From Acridotheres tristis (taxonomy: Eukaryota > Chordata > Aves > Passeriformes > Sturnidae), in the NCBI GenBank assembly GCA_037013685.1, contig CM072887.1, forward strand, positions 51,263,154 to 51,327,153: a stretch of DNA of 64,000 nt, read 5' to 3'. Below, in pieces: positions 38,101 through 51,500 of this stretch; position 1 is the first letter of the stretch; each line of letters starts with the position of its first letter. The position numbers were made by a program, and so were the translations under genes. Under the pieces are notes generated by a model. That model saw nothing but the letters and a program-made list of their open reading frames with translations. It was not told the origin of the DNA and did no database searches.

Positions 38101-41100
38101 TAGAGAGTGCTAAGAAAACCAGAGTGCTTGCCAGTACTACCAGAAAATTCTGCCAATGAGTGTATGGAGTTGGTTGTCAAGGAGCAGAAAAGAGCCAGAA
38201 ATGTGTTGCTCCTTGTAACAAGAATGACCTCATGGTAACTAATATCAGAGCCTAATATGTCCCTAAAATAAACTGAGACAAGTACGTTTATTTTAAATAG
38301 TTTTCTTTTTCCCTCTACTTTTGCACACTTCAGGATGCCAAAAAACCAGACCCTAAGAATCTGACTCCACTGCTGTAGTCATGCTGGGCTGCATGTTTGG
38401 GAGCAAAAGACTTGATCTGCTCTCTTATTGCTATCTCAAATCCACTAGGAGCTGCTCTATATCTGCCAAGCTTGGAGTTGATTCATTCTTTCATTCTTTT
38501 ATAAAACTATTTAAAGAGCTTTTAAACTTTCATTCGAAAATAAAGTTTCTCTTGAAGTGACTTTAGGAGGGTTCTGTAGATTCACTGAGGGAGAGCATTT
38601 AAATGGGGTAATTGCTGAATTCTTCTTGAACAAATTTAAGAAAGGAATGTACACGGAGGATTTGGAATGAATTTGAGATTGATTCTATCAGGCTTGCTGT
38701 AGGATTTCCACTAGTGATTCTCCATAGAAGGAGAGGAAGATCAGAAGGAGCAGATGTTGGCACAGACTGCTAGGACAAACCTTGACATTCAGAAGAGAGG
38801 GATGGTGGGTTAGAGTGTGAAGCTTGGTGAGAATTGACAGTCATATTGATAAAGAAGGGCAGGATTGAGAAACTAGAAGGATTTTTGAGGTTGTTGGTGC
38901 CAATGGAGCAGGAGAGACACAACATGGCTTTGCTAGGCTGTGCTAAGGGTTTATATGTAGGAATGGTGTCATGCGCGCTTTTGGAAGTGAGCACTGGGGA
39001 TACTGGGGATAAAAGTTCAATAAAGATCAGAAGAGTGGGTGGTTAGAGAAAAAAAACCGAAAAAACAAAAATGTAAAATGTCCTGGGGGCAAGTAAAAGA
39101 AATTAATTAACATCATAGGTTAAAAGAGAAGTGGATAAGGAAACGTGCAGCTCACAGGTCAGCAGCTTCAAAGCTGAAGTCATGCAAGTGGAGAATGCTG
39201 GGAGAGGGAGAGAGAAACAGACTTTGAAATCAGAGTGGAAGGCTGATGTAGAAGTGGATGACAGATGAGACAATGCAGAGGAGGAGAAAAGAGTTGGAGC
39301 TGGAGCTGCCCAGAGCAGGAAAGAGTAGGAAGAAACAGAAGCAGAAGAAATAGGCCAGGGGATGATTAGTGTCCCCTGTACCTGACCCAGAAGGAGGGTG
39401 GGAGGGCAGAAGTGCTTTCAGCAAGAGAGGGCTGTATGGATCCCCAGCCTGTTAGGTCTGACATAGCCATTATGGACTGTTACTTTCTGGCTTGCCTCCA
39501 CCTCCACATCCTCAAATATTTCAGTCAAAGCAACAGCACAATCACAGATGACATGCATGGGTAATATGTTCTCACTTCCTTGTGCAGCTCCTTAAAATAT
39601 AGCTTAAGAAGGCATAGCAACCATTACTATATTTAAAATGAAAAATTATTTATCAAAATAGATGACTGCCAGCAATGACAGCGCTTTGCAGTGAATTTGC
39701 TATGTTTCTGTCATTGTAGCTACCTGTACATAAACACAAATTTCTGCTAAGCTTTGTTCATCATAGAGGATGCTGGCACCATGTCATGCTGAGTATGTTT
39801 TGGATGTGACATTATTTGCAGCTACAGTTTCTTAGGACTTGTCTACTTCTGACTGCATAAGCCACTACACACCAGTAGGAATGTCCTGTGACCCACGTAC
39901 TGTTCTCACTCGGATGAATGGAGAAGAATCCAGCATTAAGAAAATGGAGCAAGAGGGACGATCGCTGTTATTTCCTAAATGACGACTGCTTAGTGAACTT
40001 ACTTTTTGGTCTTTCAAATTTTTAAACTGTGTACATTCTGGATGTAGGTGTGTTAGGTCTGGCTGGCTGTTAATATAAGAAGCCCAGCATCTTAATATAG
40101 CCGAGATCTTAAGAATTCTGATTAGATGCAGAAAAAACTCTCCTGTGTTTTTGGGGGGAGTTAAGAAGATATGCCTTACGTCAATCAATATTAGATTAGT
40201 GTGGGTCATTGTGCTCCTATCCCTGAAAGAACAAGATTGGTCCTACACTACAACCACAAATTATTTGTTTGTTTGTTTTGAATGTCTCACCTGCTGTAAA
40301 TCCATCACCTCGTTTGGAAGACATTCCACATTTTAATAGCTCTGGATAAAGTTATCACTCTTTGTAGAAAAGGAAGAGAATGATGCTGGAAAAGATCATT
40401 AAATGAAGGTGTAGAAAATGCCCGTGTTCTGTTGTTTGAGTAGCCACTGGGAACTGGTCTGTGATTTGTCTGGAACCAAGGATTCAGCCTTCCTTTGTGC
40501 CAGTTACTGGAAGTATGAAGAGCACTGAAGATCTGGGAGAGGATTTGCTGCTGCAAGAAGTAACCAGAAAGGAACTGCCATTCGTAGAAGAGAATTGTCA
40601 TATAGCCAGGCTCCAGGTGTAGCCAATGTCAGATGCTTCAGGAGAGTTTAGCAGACCATTATGAAACAACAAGCCTTCAAGGAGAGTTTTCTTCCAAAAC
40701 TTATGTCACAATGTAGATGCTTAGATCCTTTGGTCTTGATGGTTTATATACTTTTGTACTCTTTGAACTTAGGTATAATTGTGCTCATTCTTATTGCTTG
40801 TACAATCTCTTGATTTCAGAGACTTGCTAGAGTTGTATGATAGGGCTTGGAGGAGTGGACTAAGTAGGCTTCCAGACTTTCATACTTCAAAACTTTTTTG
40901 TATATCTATATTTCAGTTATGTATCACTGAAAGGTAGGGTAGAGCATTCCAGAGATTAATTACGTATCATTCAGAAAGATATTTCCATTATCAGATTTGA
41001 ATTTCTTGTCTCTGAGTTGTATTGAGGTGATTCTTCTGTCACAAGGAAGAGAACTGGGAGCTCTTCACCCATTTTATGTCATGCATTATTATTTTTTGTG

Positions 41101-44100
41101 CTTTCATTTGCTGCTCTTGAGAAGTTACATAGCCCCTCATCTAATAGCCCCTTTTTCCAGAACTCACAGGACTGGTTGTTGATGACTACAGATTATGATG
41201 AAGGACTCAAACTGGGCAGAAAATGGGTGGAGGCTCTCTTTGAGAGTTCAGACCACAAAGTGCTGCTGAGCTGTGACAGCTGAGAGCAGCCACCATGAAG
41301 GAGCAGCTGTCTCCTGCAACATCTCCCATTAAAAAATTTATGAGGTGTCATGGTTATTATCTGCCATTTTACTCACTTGTTGAGCTTGATTCTACCAGGA
41401 CTAAGGTCTTGCACATGCTTTTGTTAGAGCTGTATTATTTAAACTCAGTACACATGAACCACAACATACTAACAAATTTTTGTGCTTAGTTTTCCTCGTT
41501 AATAGAAGATCTATATCCATAGAATAAACGTATGTTCCCTCCATAGTTTTCATTTTCTCCTAATTACTTTGGTAGGAGAGATATACAACATCTACTGTAT
41601 AGTAGAAGTGAAAACCAGCTACAAAGTCACATTTTTTGACAGATTTGTTAAAAACAAGCAATACTGTGCATTTTCAAATAGCTTTTTCTGATTTCTACAC
41701 CAACTGGTTGAAAATTTCTAAAAACAACCTTTTTTTTTTAACAGACATTTTAATTTGGATACAATGTGTGAATATTTCCATTCCTTCTCTTTTTACTGTT
41801 TCTAACAAATGGCTAGATGAACTCCATGACCTGTAGCACACTTACCTTCTAAAATAGACAGTTATGCCTGTACCAAATCACTGGGAGGTTCAGGTTAATT
41901 TTATCTTCTGAGAAGTAGCCAGTCCAGTTTTAGTTTAAACTTCTTCTCCTCAGTTTGTTTCTATCTAAATGACACATTTTTTACACCTGTTCAATAACAA
42001 ACCCTTCAATTTGATCTAGATTTGCACTCCTAAGTAAATCTTAATGCATGCTTCCCTGTGCTTAACTAATAATGAGGTTGGATAGGAGTAATGGCCACTG
42101 GAATTGCAACACTGAAGGCATTCATTAGCACTGGCAATCAGCACTCTTGTGTGGAAGCTTTATGCGCATGGTTGATCAGCCCTTTATAGTGCAGCCTCCA
42201 GGCCGCCTGTATTCCAGCAGGAGTGAACCCACTGAGAAAGGCCACCAGGTGAGGTTTCCATGGCAGCAGTCGTCCCTTTGCTGCTCCTGCTTGTAGTACA
42301 GACAATGCTGGAGCTGTCAGTGTGTCACTGCTCAGTGGAGGGAAGGCTAGTATTACTCCACCCCAGTGTACCCAGCACAGTGGTATGGCTCGTTTTTAGG
42401 AGGATCAGGTGGGTTTGTGACTGTTGTCTCCAGAGTGGTGCTTGGTCCCTCTGGTGCTCAAAGCAGTTCTGACTGTGGCCATCCCAGGGACAGGCAAACA
42501 ACAGCTACACTGAAGGCACAAGCAGCATCACCACTCAGGAAGTAGGCTCCTCTGCTGGGCAGTGGGGAGCAGACTGTGTGAGCTGTCCACAAAGTCTGAA
42601 CTAACCAGAGATTACTGACATGCAGGAGCTTATCAATGACTTATTGGTTGGGTTTAGAAAATGCTTCCTCTCTCTAGCATAAATGTGTTCTAGTAAAGGC
42701 CACTTCTACTTGGTCCATGAAGTTGTCTACATAGATTCCGTTTAGAAGGTCCCTTGAAAAGTCCCTCTGTAAAGGTTCTTTATAATCCTGGGAAGTTTCA
42801 TCACACCAGAGAAAATAAGTGAAAAAGAGGCTGGCTCTTTTTCAGTCTTTTTCCTTGGAGCTTGTTTTTCGCAGAATGATTACTAGAAAAAAAGCAAATG
42901 AAAACTGAAAAAAGCAAATGAAACTGAAAATTGTTAGGCGATAATAGACATTCCCTGCTAAGCCAGCCTGGTAGTAGGGGACATCCCACTACCTTCTACC
43001 CAACTGTCTCATCTTTTTCTTTCATCAAAAGGATCATGGTGTCCCCTGTTACCATGGGTTACGCAGGAACCCTTCATTTTTTCATAGATAATTTTATCTT
43101 GTCAGGTTAATTCTGTCACAGAAGAATACTGGGAAAAATAACTGTAAAGTACAGAGATAATTTCCCATATGTGAACTGATTTGGAGAAAGGGAGTTTAAT
43201 TGCATTTAGATCATGCAGATTAATTTACTGTGACATGTAGTTTCCCAAGTGAAGTGTCCAACTGTTAAGGGTTTGGCTGTAATAAAAACTTTTCCAAGGA
43301 GGAGGAAAGCTATGACAACCATGTACATTTCCAGGGTGATTGTTAAACAGGGATTCTGTACTCCCTGTGTGACAGAATTTTGTGGTAACAGTTTTGCGTG
43401 GACTTCTCTGTCTCTGCCCTTTTAGGAGCCTTTGACTATTGTGATCAAAAATCTTCCTTAAACAAATAGGAACATGAGCAAGTGAAGCAAATCATGTGGA
43501 CATGGAAATCCCCATCTATAGCAGTCTGTGCAGCTGTTCTAGCTGTGCTTCACTGTGAGTTTTTCTCTCAGATTTCCAGGTCAGAAATGAAAAGATTTAC
43601 ATTCTTGAAGAGAGCCCAGCAAAGCCCCAGCCTGCCTTCACTGAGCACTTTACCCAGTTAGCCTCTGAGATGTTTGCTCAGTTGTTAGCCAGTATTTGCA
43701 TTTCTTAACTTCCACCTACTGGAATGTATGGACTCTCTCTGCTCCCTCTGAGTTCACCGCTCACTGTATCAGATCTCAACACAAAAGCGTTCCCATCAGA
43801 GGATACACAGTCAGAGGTGTTCACTGCAGCCACACGCAGCAAAACCACATACCTGGAGTGCTTCTTCAGGCTGCACTGCAATAAAGCTGATAGATTGTCT
43901 CTTGAGTTAGTGTACCAACAATGTCTAATGTAGCTGAATGCTAAAAATTTCTGTGTCACCAGAAAACCATCATCAATCCTTTCCCTTTACTGTATATTGG
44001 CTGTGGGGCTGGACACTACTTTTGAGGTGTGTTTTTGTTTGGTCTTTAAAAAAAATATTTATCTTACCTAGAGAAAAATTGCTAGATTCCAAATTATAGC

Positions 44101-44682
44101 GGGTAACTAAAAGAAAAGGAAGACCAATCTAAAACACAGTTGCTGAAGAAATTACTCTCTCAAAGAGAATCTACACCCTATGCTTCTGGCAAACACAAAA
44201 CTGACTGCCATGTGTAGCAAGGAAAAGCGAAAGAAAAACGCAAATGTGTTTGAAGTGAAAGTAGGATACTGCAGAAACCAGAGAGAGATGGTAGGAGAGC
44301 TTGTAGAACCCTGAATGCTTTTAGGATAAAGAGCCTGCTTGGAACAGAGGCTGCTGCAGTTTCCAGCTTTGGCATGAAATAGGGGTTTCCTCGGAAATGT
44401 GAGCGAGGAAATACCTGCCCTACATCAGAAATGAAAACTGGCCAACTGCTTATAATAAATTGAAAGCAAAACAGTAAGAAGGTGGGAAATCAGTCATGGT
44501 TTCATCATTTGTGATGTCTGTTCAGGATGGATGGATGTCATCCAGATGCTCCAGTTCAGCTGCAACATGCAGGCCTTTCAAGTAATTGCTTTTTGGGTTA
44601 CAGCAGCTAAGCCTACAGGCCAAGCTGCTTTTTTAAAACAAGGCTGTAAGAGTCATTGCTTGTTATTTTTGTTTTGTTTCAG
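35153..44682 (+). other. AIG1: AIG1 intron (9.5 kb) between the two larger exons seen
   Basis: Bounded by donor GTAAGG (35153) and acceptor 'ttgtttcag' (to 44682). It holds single-copy sequence, an AATAAA plus A-rich tract near 39019-39070 that resembles a decayed retroposed tail, a short ~20-bp-period A-rich duplication near 42887-42926 and a GTTT-type low-complexity run near 40263-40279. No further exon was recognised; frames of up to 115 codons show no protein-family features. Confidence 0.8.
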
Positions 44683-44846
44683 GGTGTGCTGGATTCACCA
44701 CGTTACAGGAGTGTGGGTGTACCCACTTCTTGAGCACCTCAGCCCAGGTGTCAAAATAATCTTTTTTGCAGCTGTTACCGTAGTAATTAATGTATTCTAC
44801 TTGGTGGGAGAAGTCCTGAACAACTACATCTGGGATACACAAAAAT
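44683..44846 (+). CDS. AIG1: AIG1 penultimate coding exon (54 codons plus split codons)
   Basis: After the shared Trp codon this exon encodes [18 protein letters not shown], then a membrane segment (about [18 protein letters not shown]) and the conserved [13 protein letters not shown] tail. The human exon, as I recall it, has the same 54 codons with conservative changes such as WVHHVTGMWVYPFLEH. The acceptor is 'ttttgtttcag' ending at 44682. The donor is GTGAGT at 44847. The last base (T, 44846) is the first base of a codon completed by GT at 47871, giving Cys where I recall Ser in human. ADTRP lacks the NNYIWDTQK tail, so AIG1 is the better assignment. Reading through the donor would give ten further codons (Cys-Glu-Tyr-Cys...) before a stop at 44876-44878. 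Confidence 0.98.
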
Positions 44847-47800
44847 GTGAGTATTGTTTTAGGGATATTATCTCGTGAAATACACCATCAGGACTTGAGT
44901 CTGTTTCTCTGAAATATGTAGAATGTTTTAAGCTGACTAAAACAAAGGAAAATGACAGAAGGTCCACTGAAACATCTTGCTTGCCTGCCCTTAAGAACAG
45001 ACGGATGAACAGAATGGCTGCTGGAGAGCCTGATGAGCTATGAATATGTATTCTCTTTTATAACTTACACTACAAATTTAAGAGCTCTTGGCAATTACCT
45101 GAGATATTTACAACCGACTTATTAGCTGATGAACCTATTAAATGTACCTAGAATAAAGTACCATTCTGTGGGAATGCTGTTAATGGTAAGCTTAGACTCA
45201 GAAATGAAAATATACTCTTTTAGTATTTTTAGGTATAAGGTATTTCCTCACCATATAAATTTACTCAGGGAAAATGAAATAACAGGAATGAAAGATCACT
45301 TTAGTGCAGGGTAAACTTGACTGTGCAGAGTCTACATCATCTATCGTGCCTAGCCCACCAATTGCTGAGGAGAGGAAAAGGGAAAATAAGACAAATACAA
45401 GATTAAAAGTAGGTTCCTTTTATCTATGAAAGATGTCTTTCATTTATCAAATTGAATGAAATAAGCAAACAGCATTCATAATAGCTGCTGTGGCAAATCA
45501 CAACTGGAGAGAAATAAATTCACATGGTAGTTAATGGCACACACAACTCTCTTTAACAAGTCATTCTATACCAGGTAGAACTTAATGCTAGAAACTCAAA
45601 GCAGTTTTACTTTCTGTTTGCTCATATTAGCATCCAGGTGTAAAATGCCTTTTTGTTTTTGTTCTAGGACTGTCTGTCACTGGTCATAGTGTTCAAGATG
45701 GGTATTCAGTCCTCAGTTTGATGTCAAATTCACATTTATTTAACTTCTTTAAGTTAATTCAAGAAAGATGTTTCTAAAAAAGGCAGCTGCAAGAAATAGT
45801 TTCACTTGAATTAAGTCCTGTATGAAGAATAATAGTGTGGTAAAAAATCGCATATACTTAGAAAGTCCAGGAATAAGTAGATGGTGGAAAATCTCCTGCA
45901 GTATTCCAAAGTATGCATAACAAAATCTCTGCTCCTTGCAGTCCTCCTCCCTAGAGGAGCTAACTCAGTTGGGTCATTCTCCCAACATTTTTCAAGGTTT
46001 ACCCTGGCATTATTTTCCTCTTCATCATTTCCTTCATGTAGATAAGGAATATTGATCCCAAGTCCTTTGTGGCTCAAGCACTTGCAAAACAGAAAATGCT
46101 GTGAGTCACCTGCTGGTTTGCTGAACTTGAAACACTTTGTACAAACTTAATCCAAAGCATGTGGCAGGAGCACCACAAACAGCAGAGATGTAAAATTATG
46201 CCAGTCTGTCACCATGTGAGACCTGGGAAAATATTATTTGAAAACTGTACGCTTAAAAGGGGCTTTTGAGCAGTAAGACTGCAAATCAAAACAGTCTGCC
46301 ATAAGAAGATTTCTAGGGTGAGAAGGGGTTGTTTTGGGTTTGGAGTTTTTTTATTTGTCTCTGGAGATGCATTAAATAGAACCTCACTACTGACAAAATG
46401 ATTTGCAGTTAGTTTTTCCAAGTTAAACCACAAACATGGTAGGGAAGGAAAAATTTGCCCTTTGTACAAGCCAGTGTCTGTCCACAATTTTGAGGATATC
46501 TGCATTCCTGCCAAACTATTTGATGCATCTGCAGTAGAGTGCTTCAGAAGAAAGGAAAGAGGTGCTTTCAAAAAGGCAAATAAAACAGCTTTTAAAATTA
46601 TTGGAAAAGTTCCTTCTAGAGAAAGCAGAAGACTTAAGATTGGCTCTGGAGCAACACTGTAAACTGTCTGTAATCTTTTGGTCCCGGTCTCTTGTTTTGG
46701 TTGTTAAACCTTCAACTGTGGTTCTCCCATTACACTGGTGTGCCAGCAACACCCAGGGCCATTGTACTTGGGCTTCTGGCAACACACAGACCCATTTGTC
46801 TTGGTGTTGTTTCTTTCAGCAAGGCAGCTCTGCAGTTGTGCTTTCTAACTGCAGATGAGTCTTACTGTTTCCCGTATTGGAATTCATTAACTATGTTTTT
46901 GAAGTGATCTATGGTGTACTTACCACCTATGCATATTTTGCACTAGCAGGTAGGTGATCTTACTTGTGACTAGATTTTCCTCTCAGCATTTTCAAGCATT
47001 GCTTCTTTTTTTGGTTATCATAAGTCTTTCTTTTCCAGAATGCAGCAGGCCTGAAAAACTCCAAAAGAAATATTTGTATTTGAGATGTCTGGCAGAGAGG
47101 GCTTAGTCAGAAGAACAATACTTTTGTCAGATACCAGTAGTAATTCATTGTCCAGGAACAGGCATATGAAATAGCTGAATGTTTCCATTGCCAGAAAAAA
47201 CACAGTCTGCCGCCCAGCCCAGGCTTTGCTCACCATAGAAAAGAGGCGAGTCCTGCAGCTAGAATAAGTTCTTTAAGGAGCCCTACACTCAGCTCAGCTC
47301 TCCTGATATTACTGAAAGAAATGGCCATTACAAGAAGAGAGAGGCATCCTCTCAGTAGTAATTGTTTATTCATTCTTGTACTTTCAAAAAAGGGATATGT
47401 ACCTGCAAATACTTAAAAATCCAATGTTGAAATGGAGAGAAGCTTCAAATTACTGAATTCTGAAACATAATTATTAATTTTTTTTTCCAAACAAAGTTGG
47501 TTGCTTAGATTCAGCTGTAGTAACATCTGTTTTAGTTTACTCGTAGGTAAGCAGAGCAGGTGAGGGAGCTAAGTGTACCCGCACCCCTGCAGCTGTCAAA
47601 GGCCAGGCATGCAGTAGGGGATCAGGCTGATCTGAAAATGGGAGTGAGGGAGGGAGGATTATGCAGTTCATTACTGGACAACCACTGCCATCAGGTGTGC
47701 AGATGCTCTTTTCCTTCACAGCAGGTGAGGTAACACATGCGAGCAAGTTCAGGAGAAACGGCATCAATAAAGGGAAAAGAAAGATTAATGCATTATAGGA

Positions 47801-47870
47801 ATCTCTCTAAGCAAACCCTTCAGTTGTGTTAGTGAGAGATTTTTAAAAGCTGCTCTCCATATGTTTTCAG
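44847..47870 (+). other. AIG1: AIG1 last intron (3.0 kb)
   Basis: Bounded by donor GTGAGT and acceptor 'atgttttcag' (to 47870). It includes an AATAAA at 45152-45157 about 300 bases past the donor. No other exon is recognised. Confidence 0.85.
45152..45157 (+). terminator. AIG1: Candidate intronic poly(A) signal
   Basis: A canonical AATAAA lies 306 bases after the end of the penultimate AIG1 exon and 274 bases after the in-frame stop that intron retention would use. It could serve a composite-terminal-exon isoform. AT-rich DNA contains such hexamers by chance, so support is weak. Confidence 0.25.
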
Positions 47871-47908
47871 GTGTTGAAGAAGGAAAAGAAAAGCCGAAAT
47901 TGGAGTGA
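47871..47908 (+). CDS. AIG1: AIG1 terminal coding exon (C-terminal tail)
   Basis: Together with the T at 44846 this exon encodes CVEEGKEKPKLE followed by TGA at 47906-47908. The human tail as I recall it is SMEEEKEKPKLE, so the length is identical and the KEKPKLE end is conserved. The acceptor 'atgttttcag' ends at 47870. The exon is only 38 coding bases, too short for ordinary ORF detection. With the two upstream exons it gives 105 in-frame residues, matching the C-terminal 105 residues of the human protein. The tail is charged and follows the last membrane segment, so it is probably soluble. Confidence 0.95.
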
Positions 47909-48505
47909 GGAATAAGAGGCAACACAGAGGATTGTTTATGGCTCCATGGAAGATTTCTCGTCCCCAACAGAGCTTGGCCTGGAGAGGAATCTTTTGGAAA
48001 GGAGGAAGTTTCATGGGCCCACTTCTCAGTGCAAGGATATTTTTGGATTTTATATGGGAGGAAAATGATTTTAGCTAAGAATAATATTAATGTTTCAACC
48101 TTCAGTTTCTCCATGCTTGCATGTGACATACACATATAAGATGTACATTTACCTCCAACGCATTCTCAGTGTTCATTTCTTGAATCAAATAAGTCATTAA
48201 ACCATTAAGTCATTAGATCTTTTTACTTCTGCCAAGAAGAACAATGAGTCCATTCTCTGTATTGCTTGAGAAAAGCTTAATCAGATAGGTCGAATACAGG
48301 GAAACAAAGCAATCCTATATATTTCAAATTCCAGCATAGAAGTTAATTGCATGAATGTATCTAAAGAAGAGTTCAGTCTGACTGAAATATTAATGTAACA
48401 CTATGTAACAGTTGCCTTAAATTCGTTATGTTAATAATTTTACCAGTCCAGTGAAATCTTACTTGCAGTGTTAAGACCTAAATAAAGATGAAATTATCCT
48501 TGCAT
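47909..48505 (+). other. AIG1: AIG1 3' UTR
   Basis: Non-coding sequence from the AIG1 stop to just beyond the first AATAAA downstream (48481-48486). The end is estimated as about 20 bases after the signal and is followed by T-rich sequence. A longer UTR using distal sites cannot be excluded. Confidence 0.6.
48481..48486 (+). terminator. AIG1: AIG1 poly(A) signal AATAAA
   Basis: This is the first AATAAA on the + strand after the stop codon (573 bases later). T/GT-rich DNA ('tgcatttctgtttcttcatg') follows within 35 bases, as expected of a cleavage site. Confidence 0.7.
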
Positions 48506-51500
48506 TTCTGTTTCTTCATGCTGATTCTTGAGATTTTAGATGGATCTATGGCATTTGAATGATACATTTTCAGGTTTTCCAGGTTTTTTTTTTTTCAGCT
48601 GTAGATTATATCATTCCTACATGAGGATTTTTCTTCTTATTTTCATAGTAAAATAACAGATCCGCAATTTCAAGTTCTAAGTTCTCAGCAGGTGGGCTGA
48701 GTTGTTCGTGTTGTACAAGAGAGAGCATTTAAGTCTTACTTGAGGAAGGCACGTAAGCAAATGTTTAAAGTTAAGCATATGCCTGTTTGTATAAGGAATT
48801 AAATTGCAAAATACTAGTGATAATTTAAGTTTGACATGATTCTGTTTAATTATTAGACAATCAAGAAGTAACTCTAGTAGGCAGAAAAAATTGTCTAGAA
48901 CTAAAATAAAGTGAATAGAATAATTTTTAGCAAGATAATATTTATTAGAAAATAGCTTTATGACCCAAGTATTGGTATTCATATCACATATTTATTCATT
49001 AGTGTATTTAGTCATTTATTTTAACACATGCAGAGCACTTTGAGTATGTATAGTGTTAATGTGTTATTTTTAGTAACAGGATTTCTGCAGAGCTTTGATA
49101 CAGTTTAACAGTGTTTCTGCTCTGGAATAACTCTGGGGAAAACTGATCTCCTGCGACTCATTTCATACCTCCACAGTACTTTTTAGATGTATTTATGTAC
49201 ACACAATCCTGTGAAACAGCACAAGTTCAACAATGTGGTTTTGGTTTGTTTCTTTCAAAAATAAGACTTGGTAATGATATTGTCTTCGCCTATCCATCCA
49301 CTAGATTATTTTTGACATGCTGATCAAGAGTTGCAAAGATTTCAAAGCTAAGAAAATTACTAGAAATTTCATGGAAATAAGTGTCCCGATGAAGAAGGAG
49401 CTCCTCTAATGATCCTACAGAGGGAGAGGACAGGACACACAAAACCAGTAGAATTTGGAAGGAAATGGCCATAGCCATGTGGCTTTGCATTAGAGATGTT
49501 ATGTTCTGCTGTTCCTGAACTCCCCATTACATGTGCATGATGTTATTTGAAACAGGCTTTCAAAACTCAGGAAGGAAAGAAGGGATGGATTCAGTCATGT
49601 TTAGTGAGCTAGGAACTGTTTAAAGTCACTGCTTCTGAAAGCTGTGGTAGCACATGAAAGTAGTGGTGGACCATGAATGTTCTGGGGGATCTGGCTGTAC
49701 TTTCCGACAGCAGCAACTGTAGCTTAGGGCAGGAAGCCTGAAGCAGAAATCCTGTTGACTTTTTGTCATATGAAGAATTTGTATGATCTATGCTCTGCTG
49801 TTCAGTCAAGGACATTTTTTTTTTTAGATTTTATTTCACAGGTAGTGTTTCCTTCACAGAATTCAAGAATTCATTCTGATGGGAAGAATGTGTTAAATAA
49901 AAGTAAGAAGTGCCAAAATGCCACACAGCTGTACCCATTCTGCTAGAACACACTCTGATCATGTCTGCTGTGTATATGGCACCACTGAGTACTGAATGTC
50001 TGAGATCTCAAAAACTGACATCGATGGAAAGAGTCCTGCTTCCTGGCAAGTTTTTCACCTGCTCAAGATAGGTTTTTCTTCTAATACCATGTCATTATAT
50101 GCAATATAGGAAATGTAGTAAGACTGTAAAGAGAACAGAAATGTCAGAGATCAAAATTGCATAGATGAATCCACAGGTAGGTGTCCAAGTGAAAGAAGGC
50201 TCTCTTTCAGAGGTATAGCATAGGCATGCTTAAAGTTGTCATCCCTCATATCTGTGAATTTGTGAATATTCAGCACCTCAGCTTAGATCTCAGTTAAGCC
50301 CCTGAGGTTGGCCATGTTAGCCAAGGGCAATATATGTGACACAAAATGTGGTGGGTTCCATTTGGTTTAAGAAAATTTATAGTATTCCAAGAAGGTTTGA
50401 ACTCAATTTGTCTTCTCACATCTCAAAAAGTTCTCCACCTCCTGTGAGCTTTGAATCATCGTACTTAAAGTCAAAAACATTTTAGAGCATTAAATCCAGC
50501 CTCTGATGTATGAACCCTGATATAAATAACTTGGGGGCCTGTGTACCCAGAGAGCACTCTTCTAGACTGTGTTCATTCCCTTTAGGATTACACAATCCAT
50601 CATTCTTAAGAAAGATGATGGATGAATGATGACTAAAATAAAAGTCACTTGAAAACTTGCCAAATTTTAACCATCTTGGCTGAAATTGCCCCTGAAAGGT
50701 ATTTCTCTTGGGGGAACTGTTTTTTTGGTGGAAAGCTTTTTGTCAGAAAAAGTCATTTATTTCCAAGTGCAAGTCTATGAAAAAAAAAGTACAGAAAACT
50801 TTTCTCTACTTTTGCTGTGGAACTCAGTCTGAGGACAACATTTATGTTTGTGGGGAATATCTATTTGTCTTTGTCCAGATCTTAGGAAAAAAAAAAATAA
50901 ATCTTCATTTCCCTGTAGTGCACAGATAATTCTCCAGAGTGTTTATCAACTTCGGGAATAATCCATCTTGTGGCTGAATGGGATTTTCCCTGCCATCCCT
51001 GATCTGTTGATCCTCTCTATGCCTTGACTACTCAAGACACAGGTCAGAATGGGGAAGCCACTTTGCTTCCCATGTATTGTCAATACCTCCCCAGAGCTGC
51101 ATAGAAGTGTAAGGGAAGCAAAGCTTCGATGACAACCCAAGCAATAAGAATAGGTTCTAGATGGATGAACTAAGTGCAAAAAAATTCTAGCTTTTCCCTC
51201 GAGGACTGCAATTAAGTGAAATTAGTAGTGTTTGTTATGTCGTAGCTGTAATGATAACCACATAGAGAACTCTCTGAAGGAGTCATTAGTTTTGTTGTCA
51301 GAGAAGAGGACAGTGTGCAGTAAATAAGGGAGGGTACCACACCTTGAACCAGGAGAAAAAAACAAAATACAGTTTCATCATTCAGTGAGCACCATCTATC
51401 AAATATTACGAATGAGGCACAGGAAAAAATACTGTGTGATCATCTAATTAAAGGCAGTATCGTAATTCATGCTCACAAGAGGCCAAATTAAAGTTGTACA

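Noticed and set aside
44683..44846. Assignment of the exons to the paralogue ADTRP
   Set aside because: The tail [13 protein letters not shown] and the terminal KEKPKLE are AIG1 features; ADTRP as recalled diverges here.
46815..46850. Acceptor-like 'tttctttcag' followed by a short open stretch as an extra AIG1 exon
   Set aside because: Downstream sequence has no similarity to AIG1 tails, and the direct junction to 47871 already gives the conserved C-terminus.
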